Notes under the pieces: generated by a model
The model's database searches: none
Told to the model about the DNA's origin: nothing
What the model saw: only the letters and a program-made list of their open reading frames with translations
Shown here: positions 42,969 to 52,936 of the stretch, one piece after another
Layout of the letters: the number at the start of each line of letters is the position of its first letter
Numbering within the stretch: position 1 is the stretch's first letter
Translations under genes and position numbers: made by a program
Source of the DNA: Actinomycetes bacterium
GTDB taxonomy: Bacteria > Actinomycetota > Acidimicrobiia > Acidimicrobiales > Acidimicrobiaceae
Direction of reading: 5' to 3'
DNA: 56,374 bases
Assembly: GCA_021777475.1 (NCBI GenBank)
Contig: JAJYDM010000003.1
Coordinates: forward strand, 1 to 56,374

Positions 42969-44525
42969 CTAGTGAGACTCCAGCTCACGTGCTGGCTCGC
43001 TCTCTTCGGTGTAGTCACCTGGCGAAGTCCGGTCAACTCCGTTGGAAATATTCGCAGCGTTGAAGATTGCCGAAAGGACAACCACGATAATCAAGTTCGC
43101 AATAACCGCCCACACCGCGGCATATCCAAGCTCGCTGTGGCCAAAAATGCGAAGAGAGTAGGTCGAGGAGGCAAACTTGAGGGTATAGGCCATATACGTT
43201 CCCCAGCCCATTCCCACCAGCCAACCGATCAACAGAGCCTTCTTATGGAACCAGCGTGTCCATAGACCACCAATAATTGCAGGACCGGTCTGAAGAATCC
43301 AGATTCCGCCGAGCGTCTGAAGGTAGATGGCATACTTGAGTGGAATCACAACAACAAAAAGTAGCGCGCCGAGCTTTACGATCAGCGAGACTACCTTGGC
43401 TACCTTAGCTTCCTGCTGGGTTGTGGCATCCGGCTTAAAGAAGTCCTTGTAGATGTTCCTGGAGAAGAGGTTTGCTGCGGCAATTGACATTATTGCGGCA
43501 GGAACCAATGCACCAATCCCAATGGCAGCAAAGGCAATTCCCACAAACCACTGGGGAAGCGTCTTTAGTAGGAGTAGTGGGACCACTTCCGACGACACGC
43601 TTGTCTTGATGCCAGCTGCGAGTGCCATGAAGCCGAGGAGAGCAAGCAGGGCAAGCGCGACCGAGTAAAGCGGCAACAAAGCAGAGTTCCGCTGAATTGT
43701 TCGTCCGGACTTTGCTCCCAAAGTTCCAGTTATTACGTGAGGATAGAGCAGAAGCGCGAACGCTGAGCCAAGTGCAAGAGTTGAAAACGCTCCGTACAGT
43801 TTTGGCGACAGATTGATGTTCCCATGCTTGGCAGCCAAGGCGGATTGCGATAACGAAAAGATGTGCGAAAATCCGCCCAACTTCGCAGGAATTGCAATGA
43901 CCGCCACTATTACAGTCGCGTAAACAAGGATGTCCTTGACAACAGCGGTTAACGCTGGCGCTCTAAGTCCGGAGGTGTAGGTATACGCAGCCAGAATCGC
44001 AAAGGCGATAAAAAGCGGTAGATCCTTCAGAGCTCCCGTGGTTGATACACCCATTGCAACTAGGACAGCCTGAATACCTACAAGCTGCAGTGCAATATAC
44101 GGCATCGTTGCAAGAATGCCTGTAATCGCGACGGCCAGCGACATCGACCTCGAGTCAAATCTGGCCCGAACAAAGTCTGATGGTGTAACAAAGCTGTTAG
44201 CTTTGCACACCCGCCACAAGCGCGGCATGACGATAAACATGATCGGATAAAGAACAATCGTATATGGAACCGCAAAAAACCCAAACGCGCCAACACCGTA
44301 GATCAGGGCTGGTACGGCGATGAATGTGTAGGCGGTGTATAGGTCTCCTCCAAGTAAGAACCATGTGACCCAAGTGCCGAACCTGCGTCCGCCCAATCCC
44401 CACTCATCTAGAAGACCCAGGTCCCCTTTCTTCCATCTGGCAGCCCAAAAACCCAGCCCTGCCACGAAGAGAAAGAGGACGAGAAAAATAACGAATGCCT
44501 GCCACTTAATATTGATCACCCCCAT
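42969..44525 (-). CDS. Sodium:solute symporter (SSS family)
   Basis: 518 residues with about 13 membrane helices. It has the SSS features GLGFWAARWKKGDLGLLDEW and the helix WVTWFLLGGDLYTAYTFIAV near the N-terminus. It imports an unknown organic solute; similarity to actinobacterial YidK/acetate-type transporters is only by general pattern. The companion gene just upstream is a DUF3311-type small subunit, as usual for this subgroup. Confidence 0.93.
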   Translation of the reverse strand: MGVINIKWQAFVIFLVLFLFVAGLGFWAARWKKGDLGLLDEWGLGGRRFGTWVTWFLLGGDLYTAYTFIAVPALIYGVGAFGFFAVPYTIVLYPIMFIVMPRLWRVCKANSFVTPSDFVRARFDSRSMSLAVAITGILATMPYIALQLVGIQAVLVAMGVSTTGALKDLPLFIAFAILAAYTYTSGLRAPALTAVVKDILVYATVIVAVIAIPAKLGGFSHIFSLSQSALAAKHGNINLSPKLYGAFSTLALGSAFALLLYPHVITGTLGAKSGRTIQRNSALLPLYSVALALLALLGFMALAAGIKTSVSSEVVPLLLLKTLPQWFVGIAFAAIGIGALVPAAIMSIAAANLFSRNIYKDFFKPDATTQQEAKVAKVVSLIVKLGALLFVVVIPLKYAIYLQTLGGIWILQTGPAIIGGLWTRWFHKKALLIGWLVGMGWGTYMAYTLKFASSTYSLRIFGHSELGYAAVWAVIANLIIVVVLSAIFNAANISNGVDRTSPGDYTEESEPARELESH

Positions 44526-44591
44526 CTGAAGAAAATATCAAGATTTTCGAAACAATATGCATTAGCCCGAAATTGCTGTCCGACGTACCAA

Positions 44592-44789
44592 TTAACTCCG
44601 CGGCTCGGAGAGAAAATATACGATACCGCCAATTATCCCGGTGATAACGATCCAAAGTATCAAGTACCAATAGAAGTACGGCAATCCAAACAATGTCGGC
44701 GTTATCTTGGCATAGAAAGACGGAATTAATGTACCGATGAACGGAAGAATGAAAAGCCAATAGTACCCCCGCTTTGCTTTTTCCGCCAC
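44592..44789 (-). CDS. DUF3311-type small membrane subunit of the symporter
   Basis: 65 residues from a GTG at 44789 (GGAGGTG just upstream), with two membrane helices (YYWLFILPFIGTLIPSFYA and FYWYLILWIVITGIIGGIVY). It is the usual partner encoded before an SSS transporter. A longer frame upstream is rejected because of the strong ribosome binding site here. Confidence 0.85.
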   Translation of the reverse strand: MAEKAKRGYYWLFILPFIGTLIPSFYAKITPTLFGLPYFYWYLILWIVITGIIGGIVYFLSEPRS

Positions 44790-45091
44790 AGGCTCACCTC
44801 CTCTACTAATTAATATGTAGTCCTCCGGCCCTAGGGACGAAGTGTCCAACTTTTATGCTGTTTGTTGTGTAAACAAAAGAGCATTCTTTGCAGCTAAGGC
44901 GAATAATACAATAACTAGAACTGTAAGGAGTGAAATAAAAGAATTAGAATTACAATTTTGTGCTTCTCCGAACAGGACCTGTCCAGGACAATGGAATTCT
45001 CCGCCACTTGCAGCGTAACGCTGTGCCGGAATGATCGGTGGGAATTTGCCACAGCTTGTTTGGATACCAATGTCGCCTAACATCTAAGGCT

Positions 45092-46072
45092 GTGATACGA
45101 GTCCTTTCCGGAATACAGCCGAGCGGCGATCTTCATGTTGGAAACTACCTCGGGGCAATTCAAGCCTGGCTCCAGGATCAGCATGAATTCGACGCCTTTT
45201 TTACGATAGTTGATCTTCACGCTATTACCGTGGAACACTCACCAGAGTTGCTTCGTGCCAATACCCTCAAACTCGCGATGACGCTTTTGGCTGCTGGACT
45301 TGATCCGGAGATCTGCACGATCTTTGTGCAAAGCCATGTTTCCGCACATGCTGAACTGTCCTGGATACTTGAGTGCACCGCCACCTATGGCGAACTTTCG
45401 CGAATGACCCAGTTCAAGGACAAAGGTAAGAGCAACGACTCAATCAGGGCCGGACTATTTACCTATCCAGCTTTAATGGCGGCAGATATCCTTCTCTACC
45501 AGGCTGAACGGGTTCCTGTCGGCGAGGACCAGCGTCAGCATCTAGAATTAACAAGAGATCTCGCCATTCGTTTCAACACTAAATATGGAGAAACCTTTAC
45601 GATTCCGCAAGCGACAATACCTCCTCTTGGAGCCAGAGTTATGGACTTGGCGCATCCAACCGCGAAAATGTCCAAATCTTCAAAATCTCCGGCAGGTACC
45701 TTGTTCATTCTCGATTCCCCAGATGAAATTTCGAAGAAGGTCAGCCGAGCCGTAACCGACACTGAAAATAGCGTGAGGTTCGATCCTGTGAATCAGCCGG
45801 GCGTATCAAACTTGATTGATCTCTATTGTGCCGCTACCGGTGAATCCCCTGTTGAGGTCGCTTCAAGACACACCATGTATGGGGAGCTAAAAAAAAGTGT
45901 CGCTGACGCGCTGATCGCCCTATTGAAGCCTGTTCAAGACAGATATAGTGAATTTTGCAAGGACCCGGCGGAAGTCAGCCGGATCCTTAAGCTTGGGGCT
46001 CTGAAGGCTGGCGAGGTTGCCAACCCTACTCTGATCGCGGCTAAGACCAATATTGGACTAGTTACACCTTAA
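45092..46072 (+). CDS. trpS: Tryptophan-tRNA ligase
   Basis: 326 residues of a class I synthetase with GDLHVGNYLG (HIGH-like) and KMSKSSKSP (KMSKS). It charges tRNA-Trp. The start is GTG at 45092, chosen because it precedes VIRVLSGIQPSGD, the typical beginning. No T-box motif is seen upstream. The stop overlaps the convergent dksA-like stop by a few bases. Confidence 0.95.
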   Translation: MIRVLSGIQPSGDLHVGNYLGAIQAWLQDQHEFDAFFTIVDLHAITVEHSPELLRANTLKLAMTLLAAGLDPEICTIFVQSHVSAHAELSWILECTATYGELSRMTQFKDKGKSNDSIRAGLFTYPALMAADILLYQAERVPVGEDQRQHLELTRDLAIRFNTKYGETFTIPQATIPPLGARVMDLAHPTAKMSKSSKSPAGTLFILDSPDEISKKVSRAVTDTENSVRFDPVNQPGVSNLIDLYCAATGESPVEVASRHTMYGELKKSVADALIALLKPVQDRYSEFCKDPAEVSRILKLGALKAGEVANPTLIAAKTNIGLVTP

Positions 46073-46413
46073 CGCAGGAGACTTGCACACGGAGCACAGT
46101 ATTTTGTTTTCGGCACGGCTTCCAGGCGCTCCAGGGGAATATCCTTTCCACATTTCATGCATAGGCCAAAAGTACCATCGGCTATCCTGCCCAGTGCTTC
46201 GTCAATTTCAATGAGAGTCTCCCTCAATGGCTGCACCAGTGCCTCAGCCTCACCTTTTTCCGCTGTCACTTGGGAAATATCCGCAAAGTTCGGATCGTAT
46301 CCTCCATCGGTATTCCTTGACAAACCAAAAGTCTCGAGCGCCTCCGTGACCTCTTTGCGCTCGTCAAGCAGCAATTGCTTCAATTGGGAAATCTCAAAAT
46401 TGTCTAAAGCCAT
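46069..46413 (-). CDS. DksA/TraR-type zinc-finger protein
   Basis: 114 residues: a coiled-coil N-terminal part (ISQLKQLLLDERKEVTEALE) and a four-Cys finger (CMKC ... CAPC) typical of the family. Such proteins bind RNA polymerase in the secondary channel. The ATG at 46413 follows an AT-rich box without a clear ribosome binding site. Confidence 0.9.
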   Translation of the reverse strand: MALDNFEISQLKQLLLDERKEVTEALETFGLSRNTDGGYDPNFADISQVTAEKGEAEALVQPLRETLIEIDEALGRIADGTFGLCMKCGKDIPLERLEAVPKTKYCAPCASLLR

Positions 46414-46427
46414 AGAAAACAATACAC

Positions 46428-47339
46428 CTAGGCATCTATTGCGCGAGGATGTGCACTGAAATAAACCGAACGAATTCTCTCATTGGAAACTTTCGTATAT
46501 ATCTGTGTCGTGGCTACAGAGGCATGTCCCAATAGTTCTTGAACAATTCTAAGGTCAGCACCATTATCCAACATATGGGTGGCGCATGAATGTCTGAGCA
46601 CATGGGGCGAAAACTTATTCGCGAGACCTGCCCTGTTGGACCGCTCTTTTAGGACTAGCCAAGCACCCTGTCTAGTCAGCCGAGTACCTCTCAAATTAAG
46701 AAACACCGCATCGAGTGAATCCCTGGATCGTTTTGATTTGCCCAGAATCTTCATTCTCCCGTCGGGACCAATCCAGTTCATGATGGCCTGATATGCATAT
46801 CTGCCCAAGGGAAGCAGTCGTTGCTTGCTGCCTTTACCGGTTACCACTACCAGCTGCTCCTCCAAATACAGGTCGACCATAGAGAGGTTGACCAATTCGG
46901 AGATTCTCATCCCGGTACCATATAAGAGTTCCATGATTGCCAGGTCTCTCAGATCCACAGGTGAAGAATGGGAAATAGATCCCAGTAATTGCTCCACCTC
47001 AACTTTTGTGAGTGACTTTGGCAATCTCAACGGCACGCCCACACTTGTGATTCCGGAAAAAGGACTTGACGCAATCAGGTCTGATTGGTAGAGAAAAGCG
47101 TAAAAACCTTTGATTCCAGAGATGATCCTGGCTTGTGACGCTTTTGAGTGGCTCGCGCTGATCGCTTCAAAGAAGAGGTTGAGATCTTTCAAGGTGAGAT
47201 TCAGATAATTGAGTTTCTTCTTCTCAAGGAACTGAAAGAATAGGGTTAGGTCCCTACGATATGACTTAACCGTGTTATCCGACCTGCCACGGACTACGGA
47301 AAGAGTGAAGAGATATTCTTCAACATGATCACCTTCCAT
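46428..47339 (-). CDS. xerD: Site-specific tyrosine recombinase XerD
   Basis: 303 residues with catalytic residues visible: TGMRISEL (Arg), HVLRHSCATHML (His-Arg), LGHASV (His) and QIYTK (Tyr). It resolves chromosome dimers with XerC. It lies between the nudix and dksA-like genes, the usual chromosomal location, so it is not the integrase of the accessory element. Confidence 0.95.
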   Translation of the reverse strand: MEGDHVEEYLFTLSVVRGRSDNTVKSYRRDLTLFFQFLEKKKLNYLNLTLKDLNLFFEAISASHSKASQARIISGIKGFYAFLYQSDLIASSPFSGITSVGVPLRLPKSLTKVEVEQLLGSISHSSPVDLRDLAIMELLYGTGMRISELVNLSMVDLYLEEQLVVVTGKGSKQRLLPLGRYAYQAIMNWIGPDGRMKILGKSKRSRDSLDAVFLNLRGTRLTRQGAWLVLKERSNRAGLANKFSPHVLRHSCATHMLDNGADLRIVQELLGHASVATTQIYTKVSNERIRSVYFSAHPRAIDA

Positions 47340-47345
47340 GACTGG

Positions 47346-48002
47346 TTAGAGCCTCGGCAAAGAATGTGACCAAAAGGCGACTTCGTCCGAATCTGCCAGT
47401 GTGCCAAAGGTCGATTTATTACTTGACCAAGCAATTGGATATAGCATGTCTCTCTCCTGGGGACCTGACGAGAGATATCCGGCAACCCTTGAAAGACCAA
47501 TAATTGTCTTGGCGTCGGAGATGATCCCATCGGAAATCAACCCTTGAACTTTGGACAGTTCGACCGAGATTATCGATGACTCGACCTCCTCAATCGATTG
47601 CGGTGCCATTTGGCCCAATGTCAAGCCACGGGCAAGGTATGAAAAAGAGTGCTCATCGGTAAAACCGGGGGAGTTGTCAAACTCTCCAAGCTTGATCAAT
47701 GCGGAGCATCTGAGGCCCATCTCCTCCTCCAGCTCTCGGATCGCCGCTATTTGTGGAGGCTCATTTGCAACATCTCGTTTGCCGGCTGGAACTTCAATCA
47801 AGTTTCTACCAAGTGAAGCTCTGAACTGTGAGAGCAAAAGAACGCTTTTGTTATCCTCTAGAAGTGGAACAATGCTCACTGCACCAAGATGCCTGACTAC
47901 GTCACGTTCGAAAACCGATCCGTCATGTGTTGAAAATAGCGCTTTGACTAGTGAAATCACGCTGTTTCGATACAGTTCGACCTCAGAGATCTTTTGAAAC
48001 AT
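47346..48002 (-). CDS. Nudix hydrolase, ADP-ribose pyrophosphatase type
   Basis: 218 residues from the ATG at 48002 (AGGAG 6 nt upstream). The Nudix box GKRDVANEPPQIAAIRELEE then EMG is present with one extra residue in the first spacer compared with GX5E. Such enzymes hydrolyse ADP-ribose or similar nucleotide sugars. A position between pyrG and xerD is conserved in Actinobacteria. Confidence 0.92.
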   Translation of the reverse strand: MFQKISEVELYRNSVISLVKALFSTHDGSVFERDVVRHLGAVSIVPLLEDNKSVLLLSQFRASLGRNLIEVPAGKRDVANEPPQIAAIRELEEEMGLRCSALIKLGEFDNSPGFTDEHSFSYLARGLTLGQMAPQSIEEVESSIISVELSKVQGLISDGIISDAKTIIGLSRVAGYLSSGPQERDMLYPIAWSSNKSTFGTLADSDEVAFWSHSLPRL

Positions 48003-48072
48003 TCGCGGCTCCTGCCTTCTTATAAGCGCTATCGCCAGATTCAAGGCTAATCCCACATTTTATCTAGGATTA

Positions 48073-49695
48073 TCACCCAGCATCGCTGTCAGCATTCTTA
48101 CGATCAACAGCAGCCCTCATGAAGGATGCGAATAGTGGGTGAGGACGGTCTGGCCTCGATTTGAATTCGGGATGGGCTTGGGTTCCAACCCAGAACGGGT
48201 GATTTGGTAGTTCGATGAACTCAACCAAAGCCCCATCAGGCGAGAATCCAGAGCAAACGAGTCCCGCATCTTCAAGCCGCTGGCGATACTTTGGATTAAC
48301 CTCAAATCTGTGCCTGTGTCTCTCAGATACCACAAGCTCGCCATAGGCCTTGGCGACGATGGTCCCGGGCTTGAGCACGGCTACGTAAGCGCCCAGCCTC
48401 ATCGTGCCTCCGAGATCTGTGATACTTTTCTGGTGCTCCATGAGGTCAATTACTAGATGGGGAGAATCCCGCCGGAACTCGCCGGAATGTGCGCCTTCTA
48501 GTCCAGCTACATTCCTGGCGTAGTCGATGACCATTGTTTGCAACCCTAAACAGAGTCCCAGGGCAGGAACCTCATTCTCCCTGGTCCATGTCGCAGTAGC
48601 AATTTTACCCTCAATGCCTCGCTCGCCGAATCCTCCGGGAATCACAATCCCATCCAAGTGACCCAACAGGCCTGGTGCCATCATGGGCGTGACATCCTCG
48701 GCCTGTATCCACTCCAGGTCCACCTTGACGCCGCATTGAATGGCCGCGTGGCGCAGCGATTCAACGACGCTTAGGTACGCATCTGGAAGATTGATATATT
48801 TGCCAATTAGACCTATCTTGACACGCCCAGTAGCATTGTTCGACTTCTCGACCACATTCTCCCATGAACGTATCTCCAGAGGGTAATCATTGTGGTCAAA
48901 GCGCAACAAGGAAAGAACCAGCTCATCAAGGCCTTCCTGGTGGAGCACAATAGGCAGCTCGTAGAGGTTCTTGGCATCCACTGCTGAAACTACAGCGTCC
49001 TGCGAAACGTCACAGAGCATAGATATCTTGGCTTTCAATCCCTCGGAAAGCGCCTTGTCTGATCGGCAGACAATGATATCCGGCTGGATACCCCGTGATC
49101 GCAGCTCGGTAACTGAGTGTTGTGTGGGCTTCGTCTTCTGTTCACCGCTGGGACCGAGAAAAGGAACCAGTGTCAAATGTATGTAACATACGTTGTCTCT
49201 GCCGACGTCTTTTCGAAACTGTCTAATCGCCTCCAGGAATGGAAGAATCTCTATATCACCGACTGTGCCGCCGACCTCGGTGATAACTATGTCGACATTG
49301 TCATCGGCTAATGCCAATATACGACTCTTGATCTCATCGGTTACATGTGGGATAACCTGCACGGTCTTACCCAAGTAATCCCCGCGGCGTTCACGTGCGA
49401 TAACCGAGGAATAAATTGATCCGGTAGTCACAGAGGAAGGCCTGGTAAGATTAACATCCACAAAGCGCTCGTAATGACCTAGATCTAAATCGGTTTCCGA
49501 GCCGTCGTCGGTGACAAATACCTCGCCATGCTCGAATGGATTCATCGTGCCAGGATCGACATTTATGTACGGATCGAGCTTCTGCATTACGACACGCAAT
49601 CCACGTGACTTCAAAAGTCTCCCGAGGGAGGAGGCTGTTAGCCCCTTGCCTAAAGATGATGCAACTCCTCCAGTCACAAACACGTGCTTAGCCAA
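48073..49695 (-). CDS. pyrG: CTP synthase
   Basis: 540 residues. N-terminal synthase domain (FVTGGVASSLGKGLTASSLG, DPYINVDPGTMNPFEHGEVF) and C-terminal class I glutamine amidotransferase domain with catalytic Cys in LGLCLGLQ. It makes CTP from UTP. Start ATG at 49695. Confidence 0.97.
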   Translation of the reverse strand: MAKHVFVTGGVASSLGKGLTASSLGRLLKSRGLRVVMQKLDPYINVDPGTMNPFEHGEVFVTDDGSETDLDLGHYERFVDVNLTRPSSVTTGSIYSSVIARERRGDYLGKTVQVIPHVTDEIKSRILALADDNVDIVITEVGGTVGDIEILPFLEAIRQFRKDVGRDNVCYIHLTLVPFLGPSGEQKTKPTQHSVTELRSRGIQPDIIVCRSDKALSEGLKAKISMLCDVSQDAVVSAVDAKNLYELPIVLHQEGLDELVLSLLRFDHNDYPLEIRSWENVVEKSNNATGRVKIGLIGKYINLPDAYLSVVESLRHAAIQCGVKVDLEWIQAEDVTPMMAPGLLGHLDGIVIPGGFGERGIEGKIATATWTRENEVPALGLCLGLQTMVIDYARNVAGLEGAHSGEFRRDSPHLVIDLMEHQKSITDLGGTMRLGAYVAVLKPGTIVAKAYGELVVSERHRHRFEVNPKYRQRLEDAGLVCSGFSPDGALVEFIELPNHPFWVGTQAHPEFKSRPDRPHPLFASFMRAAVDRKNADSDAG

Positions 49696-49823
49696 AGTGC
49701 ACCATTGCCCGACTCTCCCGATTCAAATCAACTTCACCCGATAACCATTGGAAAAGTCTATACCACTCAACACGCCAATTTCTCGAACTTCTTCGCCGAG
49801 CCGTGAATTGTCGACCTAAATGT

Positions 49824-50045
49824 TCAGAACTTCTGAGGTGCCAAAGCAAAGTGAGAATAGATGTCCTCCCGCTTGTTAGAAAATATAACTAGAGTCACCG
49901 AAGTCACTGACGGATCCGCATCCAACTCTTGTCTACTCGGGAGGTTATCGGCCAGATTCACTTGTCTTATATCGGCGATCCCATTCACGACGATCTCCCC
50001 AGGGGTCGCAATATGCTCATCGCCGGTTAGAACCGTAATATTCAT
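49824..50045 (-). CDS. Possible small protein of unknown function
   Basis: 73 residues (MNITVLTGDEHIATPGEIVV ...) upstream of pyrG. Composition looks protein-like, with several strands, but there is no strong ribosome binding site and no known family. Confidence 0.4.
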   Translation of the reverse strand: MNITVLTGDEHIATPGEIVVNGIADIRQVNLADNLPSRQELDADPSVTSVTLVIFSNKREDIYSHFALAPQKF

Positions 50046-50901
50046 ACTTTGGATGTCGCCTTATCCCTGATTACTTGTCGCTTTATGACTCAGACAGCAA
50101 TTTTCCCAAATCGTTATGTCACGATCGGACCAAACATGATGATACTGGAACCTCTCCTCGCAACTTGTATAGCCGGTCGATCCGACAACTGCCGAGCATC
50201 TGTACCGTTTATTCCCTAAATGTCAATCGTGAACCTTGGTGAAATGTCCAGCGATTGTCTACCAGTGACAATTTGGGTTCGGACCATGGACCTGGGCGCG
50301 CTGGGAATGCTTTTTGCGGCGTCCTCGAAGGGAATACCTTTCTGAAAGGCCGGTTAGCGGAGACTCTCATCTGAGAGTTAGGGAACTTGCTAACATCATG
50401 CGCGCCAACCCGACAGAGAACACGCTCTTTGCTCATCTGGTGCAATGCCCCCAAGACATCGTTTATGTTGCCGTAGAGAGTGTCACTTCCGAGATCCGGA
50501 TCCTCGATAGACTGCAAAACCGAAGCTTCCGCCAGCAAACCTAGATGCTCGGAATCAGGGTCCCAACCGTCTTCTTCTTCGACCTCTCCAGACAGTCTCA
50601 TCCGGGAGAATTTCGTTGCATAACACGAACAGCTCACTGCAATCGCGAGTCGATGATTTCAACGGTCCAGTCACTAGTCTGGTCGACATTAATTGACTTA
50701 ATCCCAGACTTGTTCTTGAATACGTAGTAGAGCAATTGAAAAGGTTATGTCAGGAAACAAGATTATTGCGAAAGAAGCGTACGGTCTTACGTCTTGTTTA
50801 TTCCCCTGGGAAATGTCAACCTGGCATTGTGGTTTGGTATTACCGACAATGAAACAGGGCCAGCACTTCTATGCTTTAATCACGACACTGGAGGCATCAA
50901 C
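50046..50901. other. Region without a supported gene
   Basis: About 850 nt between the weak 49824-50045 gene and panD. A minus-strand frame from 50637 to 50209 has an acidic, helix-like first half but an implausible Pro/Arg-rich end. Overlapping plus-strand frames are no better. I see no tRNA or terminator. Confidence 0.4.
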
Positions 50902-51258
50902 ATGAACTACATCACCATGCTCAAAGGTAAATTGCACCGAGTAAAGGTGACGGCAACGGAACTCAATTACGAAGGATCTTGCGCAATCGACTCCGGACTG
51001 CTGAAATTGTCGGAGATCAGGCCGCACGAGCAGATTCACATTTACAACATCAACAATGGTGAGAGATTCATTACATATGCAATCGAAGCCCCTCTAGGAT
51101 CAGGGATCATCTCTCTCAATGGGGCAGCTGCACGGCTTGCTGCCGTGGGGGACCTCCTTATAATTGCGACGTTTGCGCAAATACCAGAAGAGTCAGCCGA
51201 TGACTTCCATCCCCTCGTCACCTATGTCGATGACAACAACCAGCCTGTGGCGAAGTAG
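50902..51258 (+). CDS. panD: Aspartate 1-decarboxylase
   Basis: 118 residues from the ATG at 50902, chosen for GGAGG 7 nt upstream and for the family start. The self-cleavage site is YEGSC (Gly24-Ser25), giving the pyruvoyl group. It makes beta-alanine for pantothenate. It lies alone on the plus strand between recN and pyrG. Confidence 0.96.
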   Translation: MNYITMLKGKLHRVKVTATELNYEGSCAIDSGLLKLSEIRPHEQIHIYNINNGERFITYAIEAPLGSGIISLNGAAARLAAVGDLLIIATFAQIPEESADDFHPLVTYVDDNNQPVAK

Positions 51259-51313
51259 AACCGCTCCTTTTTAAATCTGCACATGGCCTCAAGCGAAATT
51301 CCCCGCGCTAGTG

Positions 51314-52903
51314 TCACAACTTCCCAGCTCTCGACAGCATCTCCCTTGCGTGGTCCCTTGCTTTAACTGAATCATGATGGCCGGACAGCATCCTTGCAAG
51401 CTCAGAAACTCTTTCCTCACCTTCGACAAACTTCCCTGACGTGATGGTCCGGCCGTTCTCCTCCATTTTCGAAATGGCAATTTGGCGATCCGCGAATGAT
51501 GCAACCTGTGCGAGATGGGTTACTACAATAACCTGCTTGGACTTTGACAACTCCGCGAGGGCTTCACCGATACTCACGGCAGTTTTTCCTCCAATTCCAG
51601 CATCAACTTCATCAAAGACCATTGTTGGCACCGTTGAAGGGGAGACCAGCCGGATCGCAAGCATAACCCGGGAAAGCTCGCCTCCAGAAGCTACCTTCGA
51701 AACCGGTCCAAGTCTCTCTCCACTATTGGAAGAGAACATGAATGTAACAGGATCGCCCGTAGCTGATTTGCCAAAATGCACCTCAAAACGTCCGTTTGGC
51801 ATTGCGAGCGATGCTAGACGCTCCATTACGCATTTTGAAAAATCGTCCGCACCCGTCCGCCGAGAAGAAAGGACTTCGCTCTCCAGCTGGCCTATCTCAA
51901 CCTCGTACCCCTCGATCTCCTCTTCGAGCCTGCTTGCCACAAGTTCAAACGACGATAGCGCTTCGATCCTTTTGGAGACCCTTTCGCGATAGTCAATCAC
52001 CTCTTTAAGCGAATCTCCATATCTTCGCTTGATTTTCGACAGCTCCAAAAGCCTCTCCTGGAGCTGTTCGAACCTTCCCGGGTCAGGGTCAAGCCGGTCT
52101 ATCTCCGCTCGAATCTCCCGACCCACCTCTCTGAGAGAGTCGATCTCACCTGAAAGGCGATCAACTATCTGAGCGTAATTTCGGGTGTGGGTCAACAACC
52201 TTCTCGCTTCGCCAATCTGATCCATTGCACTGGCGTGTTCATTTCCTTCAATCAGTGCTGCCTGAACCTGTTCCAATGACTGTCTGAATTCGATCGCATT
52301 TGACAGAAGTTCCAGTTCCGCCTTGATTCGTGATTCTTCTTCGGGATCGGTCAGGCCGACTGCTGCTATCTGGTCGAATTCTGACTGGCAAACGAACAGC
52401 TCTCTTTGACGAGACCTTTCATCGCCGCCCAGCTCCGCAAGTCTTGCCCGCGCCTGCCTAAGTCTCGACCTCGCATCGTGCAGCCGCGAATGATCTACGG
52501 AACAGAAACTATCTAATGTCGCGGCCTGTGCCGTCGTGGAATACAACAACAGCGCATCATGCTGACCGTAAATGTGAAACAAATCGACACTTAAATCCCC
52601 CAGATCGCCAGCACGTGCTATTGAATTGTTTATGTAGGCCCGTGAGGGTTCAGACGCGGAAATTTGACGAACGACTACGGTCTCCGAGTCAGCCGCATAA
52701 AAGCGTCCCTCCACCCTCGCAGTTGTGTAACCCGACCTGATCAAATTGGTGTCGGCTCTCTGACCGCCAAGCAAAGATAGGGCATCCACAATTAGAGTCT
52801 TGCCAGCACCGGTTTCACCACTGATTACGGTCATTCCGGGACCCAGTTGAATGGTCATATCATCGATGACCCCAATATTCACCACGTGTAGTTCGTCAAG
52901 CAC
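51314..52903 (-). CDS. recN: DNA repair protein RecN
   Basis: 529 residues, SMC-like: Walker A SGETGAGKTLIVDAL (near 30), coiled coils in the middle, and ABC signature SGGELSRVMLA plus VFDEVDAGIGG at the C-terminal half. It acts in double-strand break repair. It follows nadK by 33 nt in the conserved tlyA-nadK-recN order. Confidence 0.96.
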   Translation of the reverse strand: MLDELHVVNIGVIDDMTIQLGPGMTVISGETGAGKTLIVDALSLLGGQRADTNLIRSGYTTARVEGRFYAADSETVVVRQISASEPSRAYINNSIARAGDLGDLSVDLFHIYGQHDALLLYSTTAQAATLDSFCSVDHSRLHDARSRLRQARARLAELGGDERSRQRELFVCQSEFDQIAAVGLTDPEEESRIKAELELLSNAIEFRQSLEQVQAALIEGNEHASAMDQIGEARRLLTHTRNYAQIVDRLSGEIDSLREVGREIRAEIDRLDPDPGRFEQLQERLLELSKIKRRYGDSLKEVIDYRERVSKRIEALSSFELVASRLEEEIEGYEVEIGQLESEVLSSRRTGADDFSKCVMERLASLAMPNGRFEVHFGKSATGDPVTFMFSSNSGERLGPVSKVASGGELSRVMLAIRLVSPSTVPTMVFDEVDAGIGGKTAVSIGEALAELSKSKQVIVVTHLAQVASFADRQIAISKMEENGRTITSGKFVEGEERVSELARMLSGHHDSVKARDHAREMLSRAGKL

Positions 52904-52936
52904 CTCTATACCACCGTGACTCCGCAGCGAATGCTG

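Noticed and set aside
44850-45091. A T-box leader before trpS
   Set aside because: No TGGNACCGCG-like T-box sequence or specifier hairpin could be found.
46428-47339. XerD as the integrase of the accessory element
   Set aside because: It lies in the conserved pyrG-nudix-xerD order and is the housekeeping recombinase.
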